NCBI RefSeq assembly: GCF_008015755.1
Contig: NZ_SSGF01000014.1
Coordinates: 1 to 49,070 of the forward strand
Source of the DNA: Methylophilus sp.
GTDB lineage: Bacteria > Pseudomonadota > Gammaproteobacteria > Burkholderiales > Methylophilaceae
Direction of reading: 5' to 3'
DNA: 49,070 bases
Shown here one piece after another: positions 25,156-34,022 of this stretch (positions are counted from its first letter, which is position 1; every line of letters begins with the position of its first letter). Both the position numbers and the translations under genes were made by a program. The notes under the pieces were generated by a model that had not been told where the DNA came from, ran no database searches, and saw only the letters and a list, made by a program, of their open reading frames with translations.

Positions 25156-27381
25156 CTAGGCGCTGAGGTCTACCGGGCGCGCTCTGTAGTAGCCCTGAGA
25201 GTATTGGCAACCCATTTCCTTGAGCAAGACTTCTTGTGCCAGGGTTTCCACGCCCTCGGCAATCAGTTTGATATTGAGTTGCTTACCCATGAATATGATG
25301 GTTTTGCACAAGGCCTGGTCATTCTGATTGTCAGTAATGTGTCTGATAAAAGACTGATCAATTTTGACGTAATCAATGTTGAATTTATTCAGATAAGCCA
25401 GTGATGAGTAGCCAGTGCCGAAATCATCAATCGCCAGTTTGATGCCCTGCGCCTGCAGGCTGTTCAACGTCTCAATAACGTTACCAGACGCCTCCAATAG
25501 CAGGCCTTCGGTGATTTCAAAACAAAACTGTGCGCCGGCTATCCCGTTCGAAGCCAGGGTCGAGATAAATTGCTGAATGGGCGCGGGCTGTGAAAATTGC
25601 AGGGGTGAGATATTGATGCAAATTTCGACTTGACCAAATTGGCGGTTGATCTTGGTGAAATCACGCATGATTTGCTGGAAAACCCACTCTCCAAGCTCAA
25701 TAATATAGCCATACTCTTCGGCAATGCTGATAAAGACGGCGGGTGAAATGCTGCCGAATTCGGGGTGTTGCCAGCGTAATAGCGCTTCTACTTTTTCGCA
25801 TTGCAAGTCGGTGAGGTTGAAAATGGGCTGATATTGCAGATGCAGCTGGTTTCTTTGCACGGCATACCTTAACGCATTGCTGAGTTGGGCTCTCCTGGTA
25901 AACACATCATGCATGCCTTCATTAAACAGGATGAACTTGTTTTTGCCTGTACGCTTGGCCTGATAGAGCGCTTGGTCGGCAAACATAATCAATTCATCCG
26001 CCTGTTGGCTATGATCCGGAAACTGCGCCACACCAATGCTGATTGACACCGTAAATGATTTTTGTTGCAGCTTAAGCGGGCTCGCCATGGTGGTAATCAA
26101 CCGCGTGCACAGGGTGCGCAGTTTTTCCTCACTGGCATCTTCTTGTACCACGATTAAAAACTCATCACCACCGAATCTGGCGGTGATGTTCGGCGGCATG
26201 ATGACAGACTGTATACGCTCAGCCACCGCGATCAACACCTCGTCACCCACCGCATGACCGGCGGTATCATTAATCTCCTTGAAGTTATCCAGGTCCATAA
26301 TCATGACGGCAATGCGCGTGCCGCGTTGCGCCGCGATTTGCAAAGCCTGATGCAGCTCATTTTTGAGTTGAAACCGGTTAGGCAGCTTGGTTAAAAAATC
26401 ATGGTTGGCCTGAAACCAGATCTGATGCTGAGCCGCCACCGCCTGTTTTTTATTGGTCTTGTATTGTTTGAGTAACTGGATTAGCAGTAACACCGCAAAA
26501 AATGCCAGCGCTGCGAGCTGGTACTTCATCAAAGGATGATCCGGACTTCTCTGCCAGGTTTCCATCAGCTCTGGCGGATTGGTGCCGATGTGCAACGTGG
26601 CTTTGTTTAAAATACCCTCCAACGCAGGGTCGTTCTGGCTGACAGCCATATACACTGGACTGGTGATCGGCGTCATGCCGACTTTTCTTACAGAGTTGAT
26701 TTTATGAAAATCCAGATGGTAATCCAGCACCAGTTCATTACCCACGTAAGCATCTGCAAGGCCCGCATCCAGATACTCAAAAGCTTCATCCGCAACATCT
26801 ACCAGTTTGATTTTGATGCCGGGCACGCTGGCTTTCAGTCTTTGGGCGAGTGGGCCACCTCTGAACACCGCCACGGTTTGATGGGCAAGATCGTTCAGGG
26901 TCAGCGCTCTTTGGTAAAGACCATGATGGGCCGCGACATAAATCGCATTAGGCGTGTCCAGGTAAGGCGTGGACAGCCGCTTGAATCCTGTTGCTGTGAG
27001 CTGGTTTCCGCGTATGCCAGTCATCACTGACGCCTCTGCGTTTGTGATGTCATCGTGATAATCAATAATCGTAAATTTTAAACCGGTCAGCTGGCTAATT
27101 TTTTGCAGATATTGAATCGACACGCCTTTGTGTCGCTGGTTTTCCAGTTGAAACTCCACTGGCATCCAGCCGTTTCTGACAGCGACACCTACTGTGGGAT
27201 GCTGTTTTATCCAGAGACGCTCTTGAGTTGTCAATGATAATGGATGCAGCGGTTCTGCGGCTTGCGCGCCGTCGGGTAATATCTCCTGTGCCGATAGCTG
27301 CCAGGTAAGACACATGCCGATGACCCAGATGAAAGACTTGAACATCCTGATATGGCCCATGATTGAACGCTGCAACGACAT
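25156..27381 (-). CDS. SBP_bac_3-GGDEF-EAL membrane signalling protein
   Basis: A 741-residue protein. A signal/anchor (1-31) precedes a periplasmic solute-binding domain of the amino-acid type (about 45-275; VGVAVRNGWMPVEF at the start). One membrane helix (about 288-306) leads to GGDEF (about 325-490) and EAL (about 505-740). The GGDEF motif is intact (RFGGDEF), but the four residues at the I-site position read MPPN, not RxxD, so product inhibition is unlikely. EAL residues are complete: EALLRW, INIS, FEITEG, IDDFGTGYSS, VKID, AEGVET, QGYY. It could make or degrade c-di-GMP in response to a small ligand. The start at 27381 has GGGAG upstream. Confidence 0.9.
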   Translation of the reverse strand: MSLQRSIMGHIRMFKSFIWVIGMCLTWQLSAQEILPDGAQAAEPLHPLSLTTQERLWIKQHPTVGVAVRNGWMPVEFQLENQRHKGVSIQYLQKISQLTGLKFTIIDYHDDITNAEASVMTGIRGNQLTATGFKRLSTPYLDTPNAIYVAAHHGLYQRALTLNDLAHQTVAVFRGGPLAQRLKASVPGIKIKLVDVADEAFEYLDAGLADAYVGNELVLDYHLDFHKINSVRKVGMTPITSPVYMAVSQNDPALEGILNKATLHIGTNPPELMETWQRSPDHPLMKYQLAALAFFAVLLLIQLLKQYKTNKKQAVAAQHQIWFQANHDFLTKLPNRFQLKNELHQALQIAAQRGTRIAVMIMDLDNFKEINDTAGHAVGDEVLIAVAERIQSVIMPPNITARFGGDEFLIVVQEDASEEKLRTLCTRLITTMASPLKLQQKSFTVSISIGVAQFPDHSQQADELIMFADQALYQAKRTGKNKFILFNEGMHDVFTRRAQLSNALRYAVQRNQLHLQYQPIFNLTDLQCEKVEALLRWQHPEFGSISPAVFISIAEEYGYIIELGEWVFQQIMRDFTKINRQFGQVEICINISPLQFSQPAPIQQFISTLASNGIAGAQFCFEITEGLLLEASGNVIETLNSLQAQGIKLAIDDFGTGYSSLAYLNKFNIDYVKIDQSFIRHITDNQNDQALCKTIIFMGKQLNIKLIAEGVETLAQEVLLKEMGCQYSQGYYRARPVDLSA

Positions 27382-27945
27382 TCACCTATCTCCCAGCATT
27401 CTATCTATTTTATGTAAATTAAATTGTATTTGATAACAAGAGGATTGCTATCAAGGGTTAACGGTTATTTTGCAGCGGTATTCATTATTTCTGATGAGGC
27501 GCAATCCAAGCGCGGCTTGATCGATGGACAATCAGACTTGCTAAACACACATCGCTGACCGAGAGGTGTCTTGATCGCAGACAACAAACAAGCTATCAGC
27601 GCAGATTAACATTTTCATAAATTAATTTTGTGGGCAATATTAATTAGAGTTGCAATCTCACTCAAAAAGTGTGATAAATGGTCTTAATCAAGCCGCATTC
27701 ACAGCTTTTAAGACCGTCTCCGCGCGTTTCAGTTGCGTTCTCTGTTTTAAAACCCCGCTTCGTTGATTGGCCTACGCTTGGGCAAGGCGACTGGGAGAGT
27801 GAGGGAAGGAAGGTTGTTTGGCGCAGACGATGCAGTAGCCGCGCGCTGACTAGCTGTGGTGGCGATATAAGAAAAGGGTCGGCTGTCACGAGGGGATGAT
27901 ATGTTGACGGTAGTCTATCAGTATTTGAAATCATGTGAGGCAGGG
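27382..27945. other. Long intergenic region before the lipoprotein gene
   Basis: About 560 bases, AT rich on the left. A possible sigma-70-like promoter is TTGCAA at 27650-27655, 17 bases, GATAAA at 27673-27678. That would give a leader of about 260 bases before the lipoprotein gene. Short open frames here lack ribosome-binding sites and recognisable sequence. No RNA family is recognised. Confidence 0.4.
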
Positions 27946-28416
27946 ATGAGAGTTCAGGGAATGAAGTGTTTTGGCGTATTGATGGCGGTGTTATGCATGC
28001 TGCCAGCTTGCTCGGTCAATATGGTGAAGTTGGGTGTGTATCAGAATAAGGCGCAATTGATTGGTTTGGATGGCACCGTCTATGCGGGCACTATCTTGAT
28101 CAATGATATTAGTAATGATGGCGATATCGCTTTTGAAGAGTCGCCTTATGGTAAGTTGAGCGGCAAATGGACGGCGACCAGTACGGTGACCACCGTTGCT
28201 CAGTCGCGGCCTTCTGATGCGCCATCTGAAGCGGTGAGCCGCCGCGCTTATGCCGGCAAGAGTTTTTTACTCGCCAATCAAAAAGCGGTGCTGAATTGCG
28301 ACTTTAAAGTCAATATTGAAGGCGATGGTTTGCTTGGTAGTGTATTTGTGATTGGCGATGGTTTGTGCGTGGATGACCAGAAACGCAGCATTCCCATTCA
28401 GTTTTTCAAGTCATAA
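27946..28416 (+). CDS. Putative lipoprotein, unrecognised
   Basis: A 156-residue protein with a lipoprotein signal: a basic N-terminus, VLMAVLCML, and lipobox LPAC with the Cys at about residue 22. The mature part (SVNMVKLGVYQNKAQLIGLDGTV...) looks beta rich, with a C-terminal CDFKVNIEGDGLLGSVFV. No family is recognised. Start choice: ATG at 27946 with GAGG 6 bases upstream; ATG at 27961 is also possible and still includes the signal. Likely outer-membrane or inner-membrane lipoprotein, orientation unknown. Confidence 0.65.
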   Translation: MRVQGMKCFGVLMAVLCMLPACSVNMVKLGVYQNKAQLIGLDGTVYAGTILINDISNDGDIAFEESPYGKLSGKWTATSTVTTVAQSRPSDAPSEAVSRRAYAGKSFLLANQKAVLNCDFKVNIEGDGLLGSVFVIGDGLCVDDQKRSIPIQFFKS

Positions 28417-28449
28417 CCGTCGCGTCTTTATCCTAAGAGAATTGAGCCG

Positions 28450-28470
28450 CCGCCTGCATCAGGCAGGCGG
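28450..28470. terminator. Hairpin between convergent genes
   Basis: CCGCCTGC at 28450-28457 pairs with GCAGGCGG at 28463-28470. It overlaps the stop codon of the minus-strand EAL gene and has no T tract, so termination is uncertain. Confidence 0.35.
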
Positions 28471-30087
28471 TGCTGGATCTTCGCCAGTGGCTGAAAGCGA
28501 TGCATGGTTTTCCAGGTAGCGATAAAACGCTTTTGGCTTGAGCGATTTTGAGAATAACCAGCCTTGCACATAGTGGACGCCGCGTGCTTGCAAAATGTCG
28601 GCCTGATGGGTGGTTTCTACCCCTTCGGCAACCATATTCAGCGACAGTGTTTTTGCCATCTCAATGATGTGGAACGCAACATGGCTGGTGACAGCGTCGG
28701 TGCCGACGGAGTCGACAAACGTTTTGTCAATTTTGAGGTAATCCAGTTGAAATTTGGTCAGGTAGGCCAGGCTGGAATAGCCCGTGCCAAAATCATCAAT
28801 CGCGACGCGGACGCCATAATCACGGATTTGTTTGATGGTGGACAGCGCGTCATCATCATCCAGAAAGCCGCGCTCGGTGACTTCGATCAGAATTTGCTGG
28901 CCTTGGGCGCCGGTGCTGGTGATGAGCCGTTGAATCAGCGTTAATAGCGCGCCTGAGCGAATGTCATGTGAAGAAATATTGATGCCGACATAAAAGCTTG
29001 GATGTGTATTGAATGCCTGCTGCATGTCTCTGCTTACCAGCTCAAACACCCGTTGCGTAATCTGGCAGATCACGCCTGCTACTTCTGCGGCAGGAATAAA
29101 TATGTCTGGACTGATGAAGGTGTTATCGGCAGTTTTCCAGCGAATCAGGGCTTCAGCACCGATACAGGTACGGCTCTGCAGATGCATGATCGGTTGGTAT
29201 TCCAGGTAAAACTCGTGCTTTGCCAGCCCGCGTAAAATGGCTGATTTTGTCGAGTAGCGGGTACGCTGCATGTACACAACCACGCCCCCCAGTAACAAGC
29301 CAACAATCAGCGACAGTGGTATCAGGATTTGAATAAAGGCCACCATATCGTCGTTGATGTCTTTGAGTGGTATTGCGGCGACCACCGCGCTCAGGTGCAG
29401 CGCATTCGGCGCAATGTACACCAGCATATGACGTGTTTTGTCTATAAAAGTGAGTGCTTGCTCTCCGTTGTACCTTTTTATCCAAAGTGGATTGATATCA
29501 CCCCTGGCGGTGTATAGCTGGTGAGATTGTATGCCAAATACGCCAACCGAAATCTCGGCGCTTCCCAATGCCTGTAATGCATGGCTGGGAATGAAAATGG
29601 CCGCCCAGCCTGCCCGTTCAAGCATCACTAGACGTTGATTTGGCCAGTCAGCGATTTGAATATTGGCCCACACCCGTGTGCCATCCGCTTCTGTTCGCAA
29701 CGGTTCGCCCAGCGCCATGCCATCGAACACCTCTGAGATAGAAGAGCATGCGATACGGTTGCCCCGAATATGGGCGACACCCTGCAAAAACAAGCCATTG
29801 ATGCTGAACGTCTGCATGCGCTTGATGTGTGGTGGCAGGCAGGCGTCTTTTTCAGCCACGGCTGAAAATACCTGCACAATCTCGGTGAACTGCGCGCGCG
29901 TGCTATTCATACGCATCAACACGTCTTGGGTCATGTCACGCAAGTGTTTGGTCTCTTTGACGATGGCCTGGTTGTGGGCGATCATGACCGATAAAAAAAT
30001 CGAAATGCAGGCGGTTGCAATCATCAGCAGGGTCATCGTGCCCGTCACTACATTTTTGTTCCACCCCTTTTTGAGTGCGTCATCCAT
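28459..30087 (-). CDS. CSS-motif EAL phosphodiesterase
   Basis: A 542-residue protein. One N-terminal helix (about 15-37) is followed by a periplasmic CSS domain (about 45-245) with the two Cys in KDACLPP and RIACSSIS. A second helix (about 255-277) leads to a cytoplasmic EAL domain (about 290-525). In known CSS-EAL enzymes the periplasmic disulfide formed by DsbA keeps the enzyme inactive and its reduction activates c-di-GMP hydrolysis. Catalytic residues are all present (EALIRW, INIS, IEVTERG, IDDFGTGYSS, LKID, AEGVET, QGW). No GGDEF domain. ATG at 30087 chosen over 30183 because the extra 32 residues look non-coding. Confidence 0.88.
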   Translation of the reverse strand: MDDALKKGWNKNVVTGTMTLLMIATACISIFLSVMIAHNQAIVKETKHLRDMTQDVLMRMNSTRAQFTEIVQVFSAVAEKDACLPPHIKRMQTFSINGLFLQGVAHIRGNRIACSSISEVFDGMALGEPLRTEADGTRVWANIQIADWPNQRLVMLERAGWAAIFIPSHALQALGSAEISVGVFGIQSHQLYTARGDINPLWIKRYNGEQALTFIDKTRHMLVYIAPNALHLSAVVAAIPLKDINDDMVAFIQILIPLSLIVGLLLGGVVVYMQRTRYSTKSAILRGLAKHEFYLEYQPIMHLQSRTCIGAEALIRWKTADNTFISPDIFIPAAEVAGVICQITQRVFELVSRDMQQAFNTHPSFYVGINISSHDIRSGALLTLIQRLITSTGAQGQQILIEVTERGFLDDDDALSTIKQIRDYGVRVAIDDFGTGYSSLAYLTKFQLDYLKIDKTFVDSVGTDAVTSHVAFHIIEMAKTLSLNMVAEGVETTHQADILQARGVHYVQGWLFSKSLKPKAFYRYLENHASLSATGEDPAPPA

Positions 30088-30485
30088 GCATGCTTCTTTC
30101 TTATCATCATTGTCATCGCGATCTGCAACCGCGCGAAGAGTGTGCTGCATCACTGGTCGATGCATCTCTCGTTGCACGCGCATGTCATCGGCAGCACATT
30201 CCTGATGACTGGCCGTGGCATGTCAGTGTTGTATTTTTAACGTGAGAATAGCAGCTAGTTTGATTTAATTCATTGTTGCTTATCGTGATGAATAATGCCG
30301 GGCAGACAGCTATCGCGCATCGCTTGGCTGACGCCGAGGAGTCTAGCGTAATTGTCTGATGATTCCTACGGCAGATTCAGCCTGCACCGCCTCGCAAGAT
30401 TAGAGGCTTAGGTGCATGATTGATTGGTGGCTGATAGATCGACGAGTTGATTGCCCCGGATGGATGATTGCTGGAGGAGAATGAC
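30088..30485. other. Intergenic region between the EAL gene and the small membrane gene
   Basis: About 400 bases between divergent genes. It contains the alternative upstream start region of the EAL gene (30088-30183). No hairpin, repeat or RNA family is recognised. Confidence 0.4.
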
Positions 30486-30653
30486 ATGCTTGGTACATTG
30501 CTGATTGTGTTGGTTGTGCTGGCTTTCATACACGTTTTGCGCACAGGCTTGTCGCCAGTCAACGGCAGTATTGATCCGTGCCGGGCTTTGAGTGTGCTGG
30601 TGGCTGTGCTGCTTATTCTGGCGTTTGCTATCGGCTTTGTGGAATGGGACTGA
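30486..30653 (+). CDS. Small two-helix membrane protein (DUF3309/lmo0937-like)
   Basis: A 55-residue protein with two hydrophobic segments (MLGTLLIVLVVLAFIHVL and LSVLVAVLLILAFAIGFVEW). The N-terminus MLGTLLIVL is typical of very small stress-linked membrane proteins such as DUF3309. The ribosome-binding site GGAGGAGA is strong, so translation from 30486 is likely. Function unknown. Confidence 0.6.
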   Translation: MLGTLLIVLVVLAFIHVLRTGLSPVNGSIDPCRALSVLVAVLLILAFAIGFVEWD

Positions 30654-30799
30654 CGACGACTCTTTGAGCATGTAACAACGCAATTGAGTATCGCGTGAAT
30701 TATTTGGATAAATAGCCTATAAATCTACTGTTTTTTGGGTGAAAGAAAACCAGCTGCCTGCCTTAAGATGCCTCGTAGACCTTACTATGAGCTGAGCAT

Positions 30800-32143
30800 G
30801 TGCCTCGAAAATTAAGTCAAACCATTAAAAGTCAGTTGATTGCTGCGGTGGTCACCCTGTTGGCTTTTATCTTCTGTCAGTTCTTGCTTGATTACCAGCG
30901 TGAAAGAAGTGAAAGTGAAGCTTATATCGAGTCTGCCTCTTATGGCAGCTTGTTGCGCGCTGAGTTGGACCGCGAGCTAAACTCTCTGCTGTTTATTTCT
31001 AACGGCTTTTCAAGCTTTATCAAGGTTTATCGCAACGAACTCAAGCAAGAGAAGATGCAGGCGATCTTGGCCGATCTCTGGGCCAATGCTCATCATGTCC
31101 GAAACCTGGCCGTGGCCGTCAATTACAAGCTCGCTTATATTTACCCTGAGCAGGGCAATGAGCAGATGATTGGTGTCGATTATCGTGAAGTCCCCTCGCA
31201 ATGGCCCAAGGTGAAATTGGCGATTGATTCTGGTCAAGGCGTGCTGGATGGGCCTTTGAATTTAATACAGGGCGGTAATGGCATGATTTATCGCTTTCCA
31301 ATTTTTGTTGATCACCATTACTGGGGCATGATGTCGACGGTGATTGATACCAATAGCTTTTTGCAAGCGGCGTTTAAAGATGCCAGCAATCCTCACTTCG
31401 CGTTTGCCATCCGAACGGCAGATCAGAAACAGGTGTTTTTTGGTGATCCAACATTGTTTGCTCAGAAAAACATCTTTATTCAGCAGAGCGAAGTACCTAA
31501 CGGGGTGTGGGAATGGGCCATCGACAATCAGTTGCGTCATGACTTGCCTGGTCGCGGCCTTGGCGTGGTGTTGAGTGTGATGATCAGCCTGCTGGTTGGC
31601 AGCATTGCTTACTTTTTTGCCCAGGAGCGCTATTATTTGTCGGCGGGCGCGCTGATGGACAGCCTGACCGGTTTGCCCAATCGTCGGTTGCTCGACAGTC
31701 GGCTAAGTTATATTCACGCTGAAGCCAAGCGTGATCACAAAAGATTCGGCATCATGGTGCTGGATGTGGATCATTTCAAAGACATTAACGACCAGTATGG
31801 CCATGATGTCGGTGATGAAGTGATTAAAGCCGTCGCCGCCAGATTGAAGTCGAATATCCGCGAGATGGATACGGTCAGCCGCCTGGGTGGCGATGAGTTT
31901 GTCATTGTGCTTAAAGATCAGTTGTCTGAGCAGGGGCTGGTGATAGTCGCGACCAAATTATTGGATGTTTTCAAAGTGCCCATGCTCATTAATGATCGCG
32001 AAATCGCCGTGCGTCTGAGCATCGGCCTCACTTTGTATGAGCCTGCATCAGAAGTCACGCTGAAACAACTGCTCAAGCAAGCAGATATGGCGCTTTACAA
32101 AGCCAAGCAAAGCGGCAGGAGTACTTACAGCGTCTGGAGGTAA
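30800..32143 (+). CDS. CHASE-domain diguanylate cyclase
   Basis: A 447-residue protein. A membrane helix (about 10-30), then a periplasmic CHASE domain (about 45-225: VRNLAVAVNYKLAYIYPEQGN, GPLNLIQGGNGMIYRFPIF), a second helix (about 257-275) and a C-terminal GGDEF domain (about 285-447). The active site RLGGDEFVIV is intact and the I-site R-E-M-D lies five residues upstream, the only canonical I-site among the four GGDEF domains here. It should synthesise c-di-GMP with product feedback. The start is a GTG; an overlapping ATG two bases upstream is out of frame. CHASE ligands are usually small molecules. Confidence 0.9.
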   Translation: MPRKLSQTIKSQLIAAVVTLLAFIFCQFLLDYQRERSESEAYIESASYGSLLRAELDRELNSLLFISNGFSSFIKVYRNELKQEKMQAILADLWANAHHVRNLAVAVNYKLAYIYPEQGNEQMIGVDYREVPSQWPKVKLAIDSGQGVLDGPLNLIQGGNGMIYRFPIFVDHHYWGMMSTVIDTNSFLQAAFKDASNPHFAFAIRTADQKQVFFGDPTLFAQKNIFIQQSEVPNGVWEWAIDNQLRHDLPGRGLGVVLSVMISLLVGSIAYFFAQERYYLSAGALMDSLTGLPNRRLLDSRLSYIHAEAKRDHKRFGIMVLDVDHFKDINDQYGHDVGDEVIKAVAARLKSNIREMDTVSRLGGDEFVIVLKDQLSEQGLVIVATKLLDVFKVPMLINDREIAVRLSIGLTLYEPASEVTLKQLLKQADMALYKAKQSGRSTYSVWR

Positions 32144-32235
32144 GCAGCTTTTCTATTAGGCGTCTATGTTTTCTAACACGCATCTAGGTTTCTCATTCGC
32201 GCCTTAGTTTCTAACAGGCACCTGGCGTGTTAGTA
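32144..32235. repeat. Degenerate tandem repeat, about 19-20 bp unit
   Basis: Units GCGTCTATGTTTTCTAACAC (32160-32179), GCATCTAGGTTTCTCATTC (32180-32198) and GCGCCTTAGTTTCTAACAG (32199-32217) follow one another. Partial units lie on both flanks. It fills the gap between the CHASE-GGDEF gene and the outer-membrane protein gene. Not CRISPR: no spacers. Confidence 0.55.
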
Positions 32236-32262
32236 TGGAATTTTATTGATGTAAATGTATTA

Positions 32263-33027
32263 ATGACATACGCACATGCGGTGCTTGGCTCATCACTGCT
32301 TCTCGCCACCATCCCACTCACGCATGCGACAGAAATTAGCACTGCATCTGCCTTTGTTGAGCCTGATGCTGCCCAAAGTAGTCGCCTATTAAACATCCCA
32401 GAACCGATGGTGTATGACCTGGTGCGTCCTTTGGGCGTCAGGCAGGGGGAAATGGAGATCAATGCCCTGGGAGACTATAACCCTTATAACGGCGATCTGA
32501 GCTGGGCGCCGGAGTTAGAGTATGGCTTGGCCGATGATTGGGCGATTGAGGTGGAACTGCCCTTTGAGAATGCCAGCCATGAGCGCTATAAGTTAGCGAT
32601 TCAGCACACACTGGGCATCGACGATGCCCAAGGCGCTGCCTATGGTTGGCAAGCGTTTGTAGATGTGAATAAGCATACCAGGGCCGTGTCTGCTGACGCG
32701 ACGGCTATCCATGCGCAGCAATGGGCAGACCAGTGGTCGTCATTGAGTATGCTGGGGGTGCGTGTACATAATATGAATCGCAGCGCACAAGTCGATTATT
32801 TGCTCAACAATACGGTTTTTTATGATGTCTCGTCACGGTTGACGCTGGGGCTGGAATTGAATCAGGAAATCAGCCGCGGTGGCACCTGGCGTTATCGGCT
32901 GACGCCACAGCTACATTATGATGCCAGCCAATATTACACCGTGCAGATTGGCACCGCCTGGTCGACGCTGGATCACCCGGAAAAAACGCAGCGGCTATGG
33001 AGTATTCGCCTGATCAAGGTGTTTTAA
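32263..33027 (+). CDS. Putative outer-membrane beta-barrel protein
   Basis: A 254-residue protein with a Sec signal peptide (MTYAHAVLGSSLLLATIPLTHA) and alternating amphipathic strands to the end, finishing in SIRLIKVF with a terminal Phe as in outer-membrane barrels. Segments such as ELEYGLADDWAIEVELPFE resemble transporter-like or MetA-pathway outer-membrane proteins, but no specific family is certain. The ATG at 32263 is preferred because the signal peptide starts there; the frame extends to a GTG at 32227. Confidence 0.6.
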   Translation: MTYAHAVLGSSLLLATIPLTHATEISTASAFVEPDAAQSSRLLNIPEPMVYDLVRPLGVRQGEMEINALGDYNPYNGDLSWAPELEYGLADDWAIEVELPFENASHERYKLAIQHTLGIDDAQGAAYGWQAFVDVNKHTRAVSADATAIHAQQWADQWSSLSMLGVRVHNMNRSAQVDYLLNNTVFYDVSSRLTLGLELNQEISRGGTWRYRLTPQLHYDASQYYTVQIGTAWSTLDHPEKTQRLWSIRLIKVF

Positions 33028-33175
33028 TGACAGCGGTGTATGAACGACCTACAATACACCCACTTGGATAGCGTGTTGACTCGCATGGCACAGACGCTGC
33101 CCACGCGGGCATCGTTTTAAGGCGCGGTTAAGCGCAGGACAGCAACAACCACTGAATCACACCTGAGGGGGAAAC

Positions 33176-33835
33176 ATGAGTCGTTTGTTTGGAGAAACAC
33201 ACCGCAAAGTACAGGACCAGCAAGGCACTCGCAAGCTGGCAGATCGTATTGAAGAGATCGCTTGCAAGACCGAGATAGATGAAGATGCCAAAGGCTTTAT
33301 TGAGTCGCTGGATATGTTCTTTTTGTCTACGGTCGATCATCAAGGCCGCCCAACGGTTTCTTATAAAGGTGGCTTTCCTGGCTTTGTGCGTGTCATCGAC
33401 GACAAAACGCTGATTTTCCCGATTTATGATGGCAATGGCATGCAGCTTTCAGTGGGTAATATGATCGAAAATACGGATATTGGGATGCTGTTTATTTCAT
33501 TTGAGCGGCCACACCGTATTCGCTTGCAAGGGGTGAGCAGTGTCTCTAATGAGCCCGCTTTGCTCGCCATGTATCAAGAGGCCGAGTTTGTCGTCAAAGT
33601 GACGTTATCTGAGCTGTGGCAAAATTGTCCGCGCTACATTCACCGCTATACGCGTGACAGCAGCTCGCGTTATGTGCCGGTGGCAGAATGCCAGACGCCG
33701 CTGGCAGAGTGGAAACGTCTGGAGTTTGTACAAGATGTGATCTCTGACGCAGATGCCCAGAAAGCGCGCGAAGCCGGGTTTATTCAAGTCGAAGACTGGG
33801 TGGCCAAAATCAAGGCGGGCGCGCCGGATGTTTAG
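33176..33835 (+). CDS. Pyridoxamine 5'-phosphate oxidase-family FMN-binding protein
   Basis: A 219-residue protein with the split-barrel flavin fold: FFLSTVDHQGRPTVSYKGGFPGFVRVIDDKTLIFP, then MLFISFERPHRIRLQGVSSV. This matches the PPOX class putative flavin-nucleotide binding group rather than true PdxH. The C-terminal half (WQNCPRYIHRY) is the conserved extension of that group. Reaction unknown; F420- or FMN-dependent reductions are known in relatives. GGGGG-AAAC precedes the ATG. A clear terminator follows at 33854. Confidence 0.85.
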   Translation: MSRLFGETHRKVQDQQGTRKLADRIEEIACKTEIDEDAKGFIESLDMFFLSTVDHQGRPTVSYKGGFPGFVRVIDDKTLIFPIYDGNGMQLSVGNMIENTDIGMLFISFERPHRIRLQGVSSVSNEPALLAMYQEAEFVVKVTLSELWQNCPRYIHRYTRDSSSRYVPVAECQTPLAEWKRLEFVQDVISDADAQKAREAGFIQVEDWVAKIKAGAPDV

Positions 33836-33853
33836 CACTTAAACACAACACAC

Positions 33854-33883
33854 AAGCGCATGGGTCTCCCAGGCGCTTTTTTT
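33854..33883 (+). terminator. Rho-independent terminator
   Basis: AAGCGC at 33854-33859 pairs with GCGCTT at 33873-33878, with an inner TGGG/CCCA stem, followed by seven T. Confidence 0.88.
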
Positions 33884-34022
33884 ATGGCCAGTATGTTTTT
33901 ATGCTCAATGGGCAATGGCTGACCATTGATCAAAAGACAATTGCCATAAATGTTTGTATGATTCTGTCGATAACAACAAAGAGCATCTTTTGATCAATTG
34001 CGGCGTTTACATTTGACTACCC

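Noticed and set aside
27678-27899. Small plus-strand open frame (73 codons) before the lipoprotein gene
   Set aside because: No ribosome-binding site, odd composition (Arg, Trp, Ser) and no recognisable sequence.
32144-32235. CRISPR array
   Set aside because: The units are degenerate and contiguous with no spacers, and no cas genes are present.
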